Assembly (NCBI GenBank): GCA_015501585.1
Contig: JADNRY010000089.1
Coordinates: 155,726 to 219,725 of the forward strand
Source of the DNA: Rhodocollybia butyracea
Lineage: Eukaryota; Basidiomycota; Agaricomycetes; Agaricales; Omphalotaceae
Length of the DNA stretch: 64,000 nt
Direction of reading: 5' to 3'
Shown here: in pieces, positions 10,581 to 20,935 of the stretch
How the letters are laid out: each line of letters begins with the position of its first letter
How positions within the stretch are numbered: position 1 is the stretch's first letter
Notes under the pieces: generated by a model
The model's input: the letters and a program-made list of their open reading frames with translations, nothing else
What the model was told of the DNA's origin: nothing
Database searches by the model: none
Program-made: the position numbers and the translations under genes

Positions 10581-12962
10581 GGGCTTGTTGTCTTGTTGTT
10601 GCCTTGCAAAAGTCTCCTGGCATCTATTTTGGAGAACAACGTCCAGATCTTCCAAGAAGTCATTCCTCATCAGCATCATGATTATCTTCCAAGCTTGCAT
10701 CTATCAACGTGCTGCTGTAGCAACTGCACTTGAGTTCCAATGGCTGTTGGTCTTGTCTTACATGCAACAACTGGATTACTAGTGCATTAAGTAGATGTAA
10801 ATAAGCATAAGTAGGCACCTACTAGTAGTAGTAGTAGTGTGACATGCGTCGCGATGTAATATTCAAGAACATAAAATTTCAAGGATCGAAGTTGAGATGA
10901 ATATGCTTGAATATGCGAACATTGTGTTAAGTATGTTCTATCAAGCCCTCAGCCGTTTTTGCGAAAGTTGCAATAACCTTTCAATGAAATGTATTATCTT
11001 TCAACGCAGAATCCGTTGGAGAGAGCGGCGGCGAATCGCAACAGGGTGAAATCTGGTGTGATCCTACTTAAGATAGCCTGCAGCCATTAATCGATGGTCT
11101 GTCGTTTGTTTATATCCCTCACAGCCTTCCTTCAAGTTTTTTATGTTATATTACTATCTATTTATGAACTGAACTCACTGTACTCAATGGCACAACCGGG
11201 CAGAAACTCAAGCGAGGTTTATTTATCAAACACAGGCGCAGTTTGACAAGACGTTCTTGACTAGTCTCCTGTGTCAAGAATAATAAGCTTTCTTACTAGT
11301 TGCGATCTCAGTCTGAGACGATAAAATTGGCCAGTCTCGGAACCTGAGAATTGGGGTCTCTCTTTCGTTTCCATGCCCTCCCGATATCTTCTGCCAGTCT
11401 GATTGACAATGAAATTGATGTCCACAACCACTTTATCTTTTATGGCCAAAGTATACCCAAAGTATACCTCATCTTCAATCCTTGGTCGAATATTTGCAGA
11501 TTTTACTTGCAGCTGTTCTCATACTGCCCTGGGGGTGACCCAAGTCAATCTGTACCACGAAAACACCATCGTGGATGAGCCTAAACTAGAGGTCGCTTTT
11601 CTCTTTTACTGCGCCAATATTCCAAATCATCTTGGAAGAGGCATAGCTGAGACTTGTACGTGAGGTCGATGAGCGCAACCTGCTTCGCAATGTGAATCCA
11701 GAACACTTCTTGTCCTTTGCTACCTTATATACGCCCTTAAATTTATCCTGCGCGCGCTACTCTAATGGAGAATGAATATGCTCATAATCGAAGGCCGCCT
11801 TCATGTCAAAGCGATACATATCTTACCCGAAAAGGTAATTACTGATCCTGGATACAAATGGTGGACTAGCTTGAAAAGCAGAATGGATCCAAGATACAGG
11901 TGGGAATACATGCATTATGGGTTCGCATGAGTAGACTTAGCTTATTCCAAGTTTGACGAATCTTTCGGTCATATTTAGTAAATAATTTTTATTCAGTTCT
12001 CATGATGCGTTATGCGAATACCCCGTAGCACATTCGGAGTGCCAGGAAAGACGAATCGGTAAAAAATGTCACCGGACTGTCCGACTTGAATAGCGAAAAG
12101 GGTGTGCGGTTACACCCGTTCAACAATCCCTGGACATGCAGTGACACATATCAGAATATCCAAAAGCATTTTTCCTCTATTTCGTTATTCATGACCATAC
12201 TTGGTCCTTGAAACCATCAGGCAGCGCATGACCTCGTGAAGGATTAGCTAGGTACATAAGGACAAAACTTTCAACTTTGTAATTGCAACCTAGGTAGATA
12301 GGAGTGGTATGTACATTCCGAGTCTATTCAGGCATTCGGTTGCAATGCGTGAGTGCGCTTCCCATGCTTGTGTATCTATTTATGCCAGTATGCACTTAAG
12401 TCATCTATTCAGGATGTAATGAGAGTATGCCGAAGGCTGCATCTTCAATGTTTGGTTAGGAAGGTTATACTTAGTATAGCTTTGATGCAGCTATTGGAAC
12501 TTCAAAGCCGGTTGCTGCAAGAGCACGTCAGGGTATATCGAGATGATAATCATGATGAGAGCCTCAAATACTCTGCCGCGCTGGCTAGCATTGAATAGAT
12601 GCTGTAGAATATTCAATAGCATGATTGTCTACTAAGTACCACTGTTAACGCTGACCATGGCACTGAACAAACTACCACTACTCTCTTTGACATACATTTC
12701 TTATCATATTTCTGGAACCGCGGGAGCACGGAGAGGAATTGAGCGCTTGTAGATCCTTGCTCTCAAGTTTCTCAGTCAATTGCATTACTAGGTGTTTTGT
12801 ATACCTATGGATACACGTGTAGTTATATACTTTGGCCGCGCAGGTAATTATCAAGTATTAATGAGGTATTACACTGAGGGTACTTATTACTATTGGTTCC
12901 CGCCTTATAAGTCAATTATTAAAACGAAAGTACTCATATGTTCCCGAGGACTTTCTCAAATC

Positions 12963-13130
12963 GCTGCAGTAGTTGACAAGTGGTCCAACTTTCTGGAACC
13001 AGATGATGAAGGTGGATAGTGAAATGTAATTTGGATATGAGAAGTCATCAGCACTGGTAGCAACAGCAAAACACTGTCAAGCGATGTTGGATCAGAATAG
13101 ATGCTGTATGAAGAGACAATCTTTCAGGCA
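12963..13130 (+). repeat. Dispersed repeat, right copy
   Basis: Partner of 10427-10580 in inverted orientation. The pair flanks about 2.4 kb of sequence without genes. They may be ends of one decayed element or two insertions of the same family. No terminal motif or target duplication could be defined. Confidence 0.6.
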
Positions 13131-13495
13131 CTGAATGGATCCCATGAGTTAACAGCTGTTAACAGCGGGTTGCGCCCACGACATGTTGATCTTTATAATT
13201 TAGTCCTGGCGATTTAATTTTAAACCTGATCATGATTTAACATGAGTCTGTAGCAACCCAGAACCTCACGTGCATCTATGTTCAATGTATCATATCCTTG
13301 CTTCGTGAGAGACAAAAATTGACGTTGGAATACCATCTGCAGCTGGCAGACAAGATAAATTAAATTTGACCCGCTCTGACTTCATTTGGCCTCAGACAGA
13401 TGCATCGAAGTGTACTCCCAGACTCGGAGACAGTCCTGTTAAAATTTTTGCACTAAGTATCATTTCCAAGATCTGGAGAAAGGACCAATAGGTGG

Positions 13496-13505
13496 TATAA
13501 AAGAC
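13496..13505 (+). promoter_or_regulatory. TATA box of secreted-protein gene C
   Basis: TATAAAAGAC about 80 nt before the ATG at 13585, the same decamer and a similar distance as before paralogue B. Confidence 0.6.
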
Positions 13506-13584
13506 ACGAGCTCCGCCTTCGAAATCCAGCAACGGCTTCTCAACCAAGTCCTTCCAAGTCACGCCCAATACTCACCCAACAACA

Positions 13585-14269
13585 ATGTTGTATCGTTTCT
13601 TCGCTCTCTTCTTCCTCTTTACTTCTTTTGGCGCCGGCATTGCCGTATCCGTACCTTCCGCTACCTCAGTCGAGATAGCTAAGCGTCAAGCGCCTTCGGC
13701 TCTTGATATTTTCAACACGTTGAAAAACTCTACAGATACGATCTTGCCCCAAATCAGTGAGTGATTTTGAGCGTAAATCTCTGGTTAAGATGAATCGCTG
13801 ATTGTTCAACCCTTTTAGCTACTCTCGTGCAAGGCAAAAACGCCTCTTCGGCTAACGTCACTCCTCTCATTAGCAGCTTGAGGACTGCTCTACAGACTGC
13901 AACCTCCTCGTTATCCTCTACGGCGCCCCCGAGTGATGATGCTGCTGCTACCCTTGGTGTTCAAATCTTTACTGTAAGTACGTCCTATCTCGGCCACTAA
14001 CAGCTGATCGAAGTTGCTTGATGGCAGGATATCGCTAACACCCTCAGTACCCTCCCTGGTGAAATAATCCCTGATCTTGCTGGCCTACTTGGCGATCTTG
14101 ACGACGGTCTCGCTCAAGCCATTGATGTAATCCAGGTCCTCAACCCTATTATCACGCCAATTCTTCAGGGGTAAGTCCTTCCTTCCTTGTAAAACATTCA
14201 TACTGATCCATCTATAGAGTAACTGCTGCCCTTAATTTTGTTAACAGTATATTAGGTCTGATACCATGA
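13585..14269 (+). CDS. Small secreted protein, paralogue C
   Basis: A predicted 173-aa protein. Exons are 13585-13756, 13819-13973, 14028-14170 and 14218-14269, with GT-AG introns of 47-62 nt and the same phases (1, 0, 2) as paralogues A and B. It has a hydrophobic leader and a K33-R34-Q dibasic site. DTILPQIT, NVTPLISSLRTALQTATSSL and DIANTLSTLPGEIIPDLAGL follow, then a final helix ending GLIP. As in its relatives, the mature part is helical, polar/Ala-rich and essentially cysteine-free. The start is fixed by homology of the leader and by the TATA box upstream. Function unknown; it is likely exported through the ER and processed by a Kex2-like protease. Confidence 0.8.
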
Positions 14270-14685
14270 ACATTTTTTTAAATCATTCATTTGAATCCCT
14301 GGACGTTTTTATCAAATAGTATCCCGACTTGGTACTTATTCGTTTTAAATTCCATTGAAATTTTGGTTCATATAATGGGCGACTCAAGATTGAGCTCCGT
14401 GAAATGCAGCGCGATTTCAACCTTGCACGCTACTAGGTGGAATTTTTCTTACACCAAAATTCTAACAATTCTTTGGATTCCTAGTCATCACCAAAATGTC
14501 CAAGCTATTTCAACCCGTTCCAGAGGTTTATACAGCCTCGGTATGAGAGCACTGGAATAGGTAACTGCGGTACCGAGGTTATTGGCGTGCCTTGTCACTG
14601 CGATGAGAGTGTTATTATAGTGTATCATTTTTCTAATACGATATGCCATCTATTAGCTCACAACGGAGGCATAAAGAGAAACCAG

Positions 14686-14785
14686 GATGTTGCTGATGGT
14701 GTTGAGAGTTTCATTGGGGGGTGTCGCAATTCCCGCCGATCTTACATCTCTCATCGGTGGCGAAATGCTCGCGAAATGCTGACAG
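14686..14785 (+). pseudogene. Relic of secreted-protein family exon 3 (plus strand)
   Basis: After a CAG acceptor the sequence reads DVADGVESFIG and then, after a one-base shift in a GGGGGG run, VAIPADLTSLIGG. This matches the paralogues' exon 3 (DIANALKTLLGD..AIPNLGSLIGD). It is disconnected from exons 1-2 and cannot encode the protein. Confidence 0.65.
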
Positions 14786-14804
14786 CTACGACGCAAAAGC
14801 CGTA

Positions 14805-14960
14805 TAGCAGTTTCTCTACAAAATAATCAGTAATACTGGTTTACGCGGGAGTGGGGCTTAAATGATACAGGTCAAGACCTACCGTGATGGAGGGGAGCAG
14901 AACCTAGACTATAGTTAAAATATCATCAAGCGCAGTGGCAGCGGAATCAAGTGCAGAGCT
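14805..14960 (-). pseudogene. Relic of secreted-protein family exons 3-4 (minus strand)
   Basis: On the minus strand the segment reads ALDSAATALDDILTIV, resembling ALITNAATALGDLITL of paralogue B. The flank TCTCTACAAAATAATCAG (plus strand) matches the intron 3/exon 4 border of gene B. Lying head-on to the plus-strand relic at 14686-14785, it shows that a fourth copy was broken by an inversion. Confidence 0.55.
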
Positions 14961-15825
14961 ATGATATCGACGCTGTTTTTTTGAGAATGATAGCTGGGAT
15001 TCAGATGCTACTGAGCCAGAGACTGGTCGGGAGACTACAAGCATTACATGCGTTGAAGCAGAAGTGTAAGACGTTGGAAAAAGCAGAAAGAGAAGGTTCT
15101 CTCGTCTGCCTCCTGGACTGCGGAACTTACCGTCTGAGACCCCACTGCGACTATTTTACCTCAGGCTAACGTCCTTCAAGTTCTCCAAGCACCGCTTCAT
15201 CCCTCTTGATGGTGACCATACAATATAATAGAACAAGTGACGATTTTTTTCCTTCAACACCGGAGACTTTCTGTCATCGATCTAGACTTGATTGTTGACG
15301 AAGTTGGCGTTTAAAAAAATCCATAAGTATATCTGATCGATGTTCAATCATTGACATACGGAATCCTTCGGCTCTCAGCAAAGTTGATCCTTATCGAGAC
15401 TAGCTAGATTTTGATAGGCTTGTATGTTTATTTCTTAGTCTTTTGGTGTCATCCAATGCCGTGTCAGGTCTTGGAATGAAGAAAATAGAAGGACCGCATG
15501 TACTTGCAAAACCATGTTGCTAAATTTGACTGTAAGTGGGGTGGAAGTACAAGCAGTACAAGGAGAAAAGCTTGCCAGGGGGCAGGAGGCTGTGGTTAAA
15601 GATGCCCAGCATCAGAGGTTCTGTTGATCAAATTCTTCGTCTTCCGAAAAAATAAGAACTGCCAACGATCTTGTTCTCTTTGAAAGTGCGGAAACACGCA
15701 CAGGCCTATACTTATGAGCGTGTAACAGTATTGTGCAGTCGCTCAACGTCTAATCACACTACCGAATAGGCTTTTGATACGAGTACAGTGAGTACAATCC
15801 ATTGTGTCCGAATTGGAACAGTAAC
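14961..15825. other. Intergenic, nothing recognised
   Basis: About 0.85 kb with only short, motif-free open frames on both strands. Confidence 0.5.
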
Positions 15826-16842
15826 TCACTTCAGAAATCGTCTGCAAGATCGGTAGCCATTAGTTTTTCTACCAGAAAATAATAATCATCGGAACCATCC
15901 GTGAATGAAATACGCAACCACCCATTCGAGGCTAGGGGCCGACATGGTCCGGGCAGTCTAGTACTCACGCTCTGCGTCCAAAGCGAATGGCTGAAGGCAC
16001 AGCTGAGATAGACACGGACGATCGAAAGGACGTGGTCAGTGTGTCCATGTCCATAACCATGGGCTCACTAGACTGCTCAGCGAGATCTTCGCTTTCCAGT
16101 GCCTCCGTTACAGAAGATCCTGCTGATTTGTCTCTGCGAGTTCCTCTATCTGCATGTTCCCCTTCCACGCCAGAATCTTTCTTAGTCGTCTCTCTCTGTT
16201 TCCACTCCCCTCGGACCATGCCCATCGCCGCATCACCCTTCTTCATTCTATCCAAAAGCTCGCCGACACCTTTATTCACGACGGAAAAGAAATACTCTTT
16301 GGGATATCCATGAGCCGCTATGAGGTGAAGGCGACGAGCTTTCGGTGTCAGGAACAATTTGGACCTCGGACTTCGGGCGGATTAGAATTTGTCGACAAGG
16401 CTTTGGCAGCTCCTTGGCAAAGCTCAGGTGGAAGAAAGCAAGCGAAGATCTTCTCCCCTCTGTCTTTCCTCAGTGATGCTATAGGATCATGACATTCTGT
16501 TTGGTGTAGTTCCAGGATTCGAGCATCGGGGAAGACTTTATTACACTTCTTTGTGCTACCCATCGCTTGTCCTTCTGCTTGACACACCCATGTATGGAAT
16601 TTTGCATGATGAGCTTCTAGTTCAGTGCTACGCAGAGTAGTGGCATGGCCTGGTCGATGGCATGTTGGCGGAAGGGTGCATTGGAAAGACCCGGCTCGAG
16701 ATGTGGAGGAAGGCTCGTCTGAGCAGAGTATTTTTGCGTCCGAAGACGGAGACGAGGGCCTAGACCTAGATACGCCCGTTGAAGAAGCGGAAGAAGATAC
16801 AGAGAAACTGCTACTTCTTGCTCTCTTCATTGTGACAGTCAA
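15826..16842 (-). CDS. C2H2 zinc-finger protein, ZNF511-like
   Basis: Probable nuclear protein with three Cys/His fingers. The N-terminus is a Ser/Arg-rich disordered region. Finger 1 starts FQCTLPPTCHRPGH, finger 2 reads WVCQAEGQ..KKCNKVFPDARILELHQTECH, and finger 3 reads FACFLPPELC..KLFLTPKARRLHLIAAHGYPKEYFF. This order, and the LTPKxRRLHLI-HGYP block, are typical of the ZNF511 family. An acidic tail ends in RFGRRA. Between FLPPELCQ and KLFLTP the frame shifts across about 55 nt (16370-16425). It contains a CTAAT branch-site word but no good GT donor, so it is either an unusual intron or a one-base deletion in a GG run. A GTGAGT donor at 15968 would add a last exon (15841-15826); without it the protein stops at 15965. 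The start could also be the second Met, 4 codons in. Confidence 0.7.
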
Positions 16843-17382
16843 AACAGTATCTTGAGTTTAGCGCGCGCTAAATGGCGTGTTGATCTCGATCACTCATGAT
16901 GTCATTGTCATTTTTCTAGTCTGTAGACTTAAGAAAGACGACTTATGCCTCTTCAAGCTTCAAGCTTCAAAGCTTCAAGTACTCAGATCCAGACTGGCTC
17001 CCTTTGCACCCATCTTGGCACCAATTACAACCGGGCAGAATTGAGGCACGAGTCAAGCTACTGTAAAAACAGGTGCTATCTGTTAACAGACGATAGTCCT
17101 AATATCGATCTTCGTGCTTATGTGCCCGGCCCACATATGTACGCTGCATAAATTGAGTCTATTTCCTGGATCAATAAGATGCGCCTTGCTATACGATACC
17201 TGCCAGCGCGCGCCCCAGTTCCTCAATGGGACCATGCCGGTTATCCTCCTCCTTGTACCTATGTATGCGCGGGATCCGGCGGACCGCTTGATATAACTAA
17301 GCGCCCATTAACATGAGTCAAAAAAAAATGCCGGCGGCTAAATTTTGTTGCTCTTCCATCTCCTCAAAGTTCTATCACAAAC
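16843..17382. promoter_or_regulatory. Divergent promoter region of ZNF511-like gene and LEU4
   Basis: Intergenic. A short tandem repeat of CTTCAAG (about four units) lies at 16947-16980, and GCGCGCGC occurs at about 16861. No gene was seen. Both neighbours are transcribed away from it. Confidence 0.45.
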
Positions 17383-19997
17383 ATGCCTATGCTGTGAGTT
17401 CTTCTAATTGTAGATAAACCGTTATCTAACACGATCATTACCAGATCTGAGCCCTCGAAGAAGTACAGGCCATATACGCCTCTAAATCTTCCAAACCGTC
17501 AATGGCCCTCGAAAACGTTCACGAAGGCACCTATATGGCTGTCTACTGACCTTCGTGACGGAAATCAAGCTCTTGTAAATCCCATGACCATTGAGCAAAA
17601 GACAACTTTCTTCAGAGAACTCGTGAAATCTAGTGTCAAGCAGATCGAAGTTGCATACCCTAGTGCAAGCGATACTGAGTTTGCATTTGTACGGGGCTTG
17701 ATTGAGAAAAATGAAATTCCAGATGATGTTTGGATCCAGGTTAGTTCTAGACATACTGGATATCAACGTCACTAAAACATGCGTTGCAGGTTCTGACTCC
17801 AGCTCGAGAAGATCTTATACGACGGACCATTGACTCTGTCGCTGGCACAAAACAAGCTATCTTGCACATGTATAATGCTACTAGTCCTACTTTTCGCAGT
17901 GTCGTCTTTCGAAATTCCAAAGAGCAAACTATCGATCTTGCGGTAAAGCACACCAAACTGATTCGCCAGCTAACGGAGGAATGCACCACGAAACACGGAA
18001 CAAAATTTATCTATGAATACAGTCCGGAGACCTTCACCCAGACTGAACCAGATTTTGCGATCGAGATTTGTGAGGCGGTGAAGAACGCCTGGGGGAAGGC
18101 TGGACTAGGTGACGAGCGGATTATATTCAATTTGCCATCGACAGTTGAGATCGCTCCCCCAAATCACTACGCTGATCTGGTGAGTTCCGTATATGCTGCT
18201 TATGTGTTTCGGCTAATGGAGATTTAGATCGAAAACTTTTGCGATAAAATCTCCGAGAGAGAAAAGGTTATTGTCAGTTTACATCCACATAATGACCGAG
18301 GCAAGTCTTCCGTTTCTTCCACTTCAACCCCCCTAACTGTATTCCTTCCAGGCACTGGGATTGCCTCTGCAGAACTCGGAGTCTTGGGGGGCGGTGACCG
18401 TATCGAAGGCTGCTTTTTCGGTAACGGTGAACGAACTGGCAACGTCGATCTTGTCAATCTCGCTCTCAATCTCTACACCCAGGGTATTCCTCCCAACCTT
18501 GACTTTAGCGACCTACAGAATACCATCGACATCGTCACTGCCTGCAATGACCTTCCCGTTCCCGCACGATATCCCTACGCGGGGGAATTGGTTTTTACCG
18601 CGTTCTCTGGCTCACATCAAGACGCTATCAAGAAGGGCTTTGAGGCCCAACGCCTGCGGCACGAGGAATGCATAGCAAAGGGAGAGCCTCAGTTTTGGGA
18701 TATGCCATACCTACCCATAGACCCAGCTGATTTGGGCCAGACGTATGAAGCCTTGATCAGAGTCAACTCGCAATCAGGCAAGGGCGGTATCGCATATCTG
18801 CTCAAGGAACACTTGCATCTCGATCTTCCAAGGAAGATGCAGGTTGCATTCTATCAAGTTGTCCAGGCGGTTTCGGATCGCGAAGCGAGAGAGATGACAG
18901 TGGACGATATCACATCCGCTTTTAGAAGCGCATACCACTATGGCTCAGCGTACAAAGGCCGTCTTTCCTTGCGTAGCTTCAAAATATCTCCTATCAATGA
19001 CGAAAAGTCAAGAGCGACGGGAGACACTGAATCTGGTGAGGACGATGATATTCGGCGTCGTTTCGACGGTACAGTCTCCGTCGATGGAGGATATCGTGTT
19101 ATTCGCGGACAGGGTAACGGACCTTTGTCTGCCTTGCTCGATGCTCTTCGAACACATCTCGCTCTGGATTTTGCCATCCGCGAATACTCTGAACATACCA
19201 TAAACGACGCGGATGAAGGCGAAAACGCGCGCGCGGCCTCTTATGTAGAGATTGTCCCAGCACAGAACCGCAAGACGACTTCAACCAGCCAATCGTGGTG
19301 GGGTGTTGGTGTTGACTCAGACATCGCGCGGAGTGGTCTCAGAGCAGTGTTGAGCGCCGTGAATAGTGCAATCGGTGACGGACTGGAGCTTCCAGAGCTC
19401 AATATCTCTCCTGGATTCGACTCGAAATCCGCACAGGAAGACGTTGCAAGTGTTATTGTCAGCCAGCTCGGCCTCGAACTTCCACGGAGGTTCCAGACGG
19501 CCTTTTTCGAAGTCCTCCAAAGAAAGGCGCTGGAAATTGGAAACGAGATTTCAGTAGATGGCGTCACTGAGTTGTTCAAAAACACGTATAACTACCAAAA
19601 CGATAAAGCTCCTACGAAAGTGTGCATGAAGTCTTTCAAATTGGATCAGCTCGACGCTAACCGACGCGCTCTTTCTGGGTCCTTCGCCTTCTTCGGAGGC
19701 GCTCCACGTTCCATATCTGGTTCTGGGAACGGTCCTTTATCTTCTCTTCTTAGCGCGCTGCACTCGCAAATCGCTGGTACTCTTTCAATAAGAGATTACT
19801 GGGAACACTCCATCGGAGAAGGAAGTGAAGTGAGGGCGGCGAGTTATGTGGATTTAATGTATGAAGTTGAGGGAGAGTCGTCCAAAAAAGTGAAATCGAG
19901 TGCATGGGGTGTGGCCACCGACACGGATATTACTGCTTCTGGTGTGAAAGCGGTGCTAAACGCAGTGAACGATCTGGATGTTGTTCTAAAAAACTGA
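17383..19997 (+). CDS. LEU4: 2-isopropylmalate synthase with duplicated LeuA C-terminal module
   Basis: Condenses acetyl-CoA with 2-ketoisovalerate, the first committed step of leucine synthesis. Exons are 17383-17393, 17445-17739, 17790-18179, 18228-18300 and 18352-19997 (804 aa). The 11-nt first exon encodes MPML, continuing [12 protein letters not shown] as in fungal Leu4. The HMGL-like barrel contains [16 protein letters not shown] and the metal-binding HPHNDRGTGIA plus FGNGERTGN. The fourth intron has a GC-AG donor (GCAAGT at 18301). The regulatory/dimerisation region is present twice. Unit 1 (about residues 395-597) holds [13 protein letters not shown] and [14 protein letters not shown]. 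Unit 2 (about 610-804) holds [18 protein letters not shown] and [14 protein letters not shown]. Yeast Leu4 has about 619 aa and one unit. Feedback control by leucine, normally seated in this region, may therefore differ. Confidence 0.92.
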
Positions 19998-20935
19998 TAT
20001 GTATGTTGTACAATAGACTAAAAGCTACCTACGTAGCAATTATACTTCAACTTTGACTCTGTCGGTTGTCCGATGGTTGCCAAGCGCTTTACGGTAGTGC
20101 ACTCTTACGAGCAGAGTAATCAAGAAGGAAAAAAGGCTATGTTGCCATTTTCTTCCTGGTCCAAGTGAATAGTGTTTTCCTCCGAGTCAGATTCGCACAT
20201 TACTAGTACTATCACGAAGAAGACTGAACACACTGCAGGCTACAAATCGTTAACGTTAGGATACTACCTTGCATGGCATGTGTAGATGTCCTCCTTGATC
20301 AGAGAAACTTGAACACACATAAGAGTGAATTCGACCTCACAAAACATTCGCGCCCGTTACAGAACGCAGACGAGAACTTGCAGAGATTATTTAAAGACAG
20401 TCAGCACTGCATGTCACTGCATGTCTGCACACCCTCTTATCTCCAAGCCTCCATTTGCTGCTACGCCGTCTACCGCTCCGCGAGTGTGTAGCATATGGTA
20501 CAGCTAAAGCGAGGTCGCGCGCAGTGATAGGTCGGGCAAAAAATCCGTCGATACCGTCAGCGTAAAATCCCCATCAGGACATAAATCGCTCAAGGTGGTT
20601 GGCTTTGAGCGTGTCGATGACGACTGTATAGTCGGATGGATCAGAACATTCGATATTCGTGGACATCACGAATACGACTGCTGCGAGAACCTGATCTTGC
20701 TCCAATTGGAAGAACGTATAGACCCCAGCCGATGGTCGTGGAGGCTTACAGTACTCTACGCCGAGTTCCGTTCCTTCCCTTATAAACTTCTTTCCTTCCT
20801 TCCTTCCCAAGTCCGCGCTACACCGTCGTAGAGCGTAGTAGAAGTAGATTTTGATAGTACTTTTGAATGATATCTTCACCCCATCATATCACGTCTCAAA
20901 ACGAGGGTCCATTAAGTCGGTCCATACAATAAAAC
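19998..20935. other. Intergenic between convergent LEU4 and EH-domain gene
   Basis: About 0.9 kb. Short ORFs (plus 20595-20831, minus 20574-20879) carry no recognisable motif. A CTTCC-type pyrimidine repeat lies near 20790-20810. Both flanking genes end here, so it should hold two 3' UTRs/terminators. Confidence 0.45.

Larger units (their letters stand above)
9980..13495. other. Long AT-rich intergenic region carrying an inverted repeat pair
   Basis: About 3.5 kb without a supportable gene. Two similar segments (about 10427-10580 and 12963-13130) lie in opposite orientation and are listed separately. An ORF on the minus strand of the left copy (10358-10663) has no recognisable family, and the right copy is broken by stops, which suggests relics of a repeated element or dead gene. 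Confidence 0.45.

Noticed and set aside
19241..19585. Minus-strand open frame of 114 codons inside LEU4
   Set aside because: Mirror frame of the conserved LeuA modules; no motif and no promoter context.
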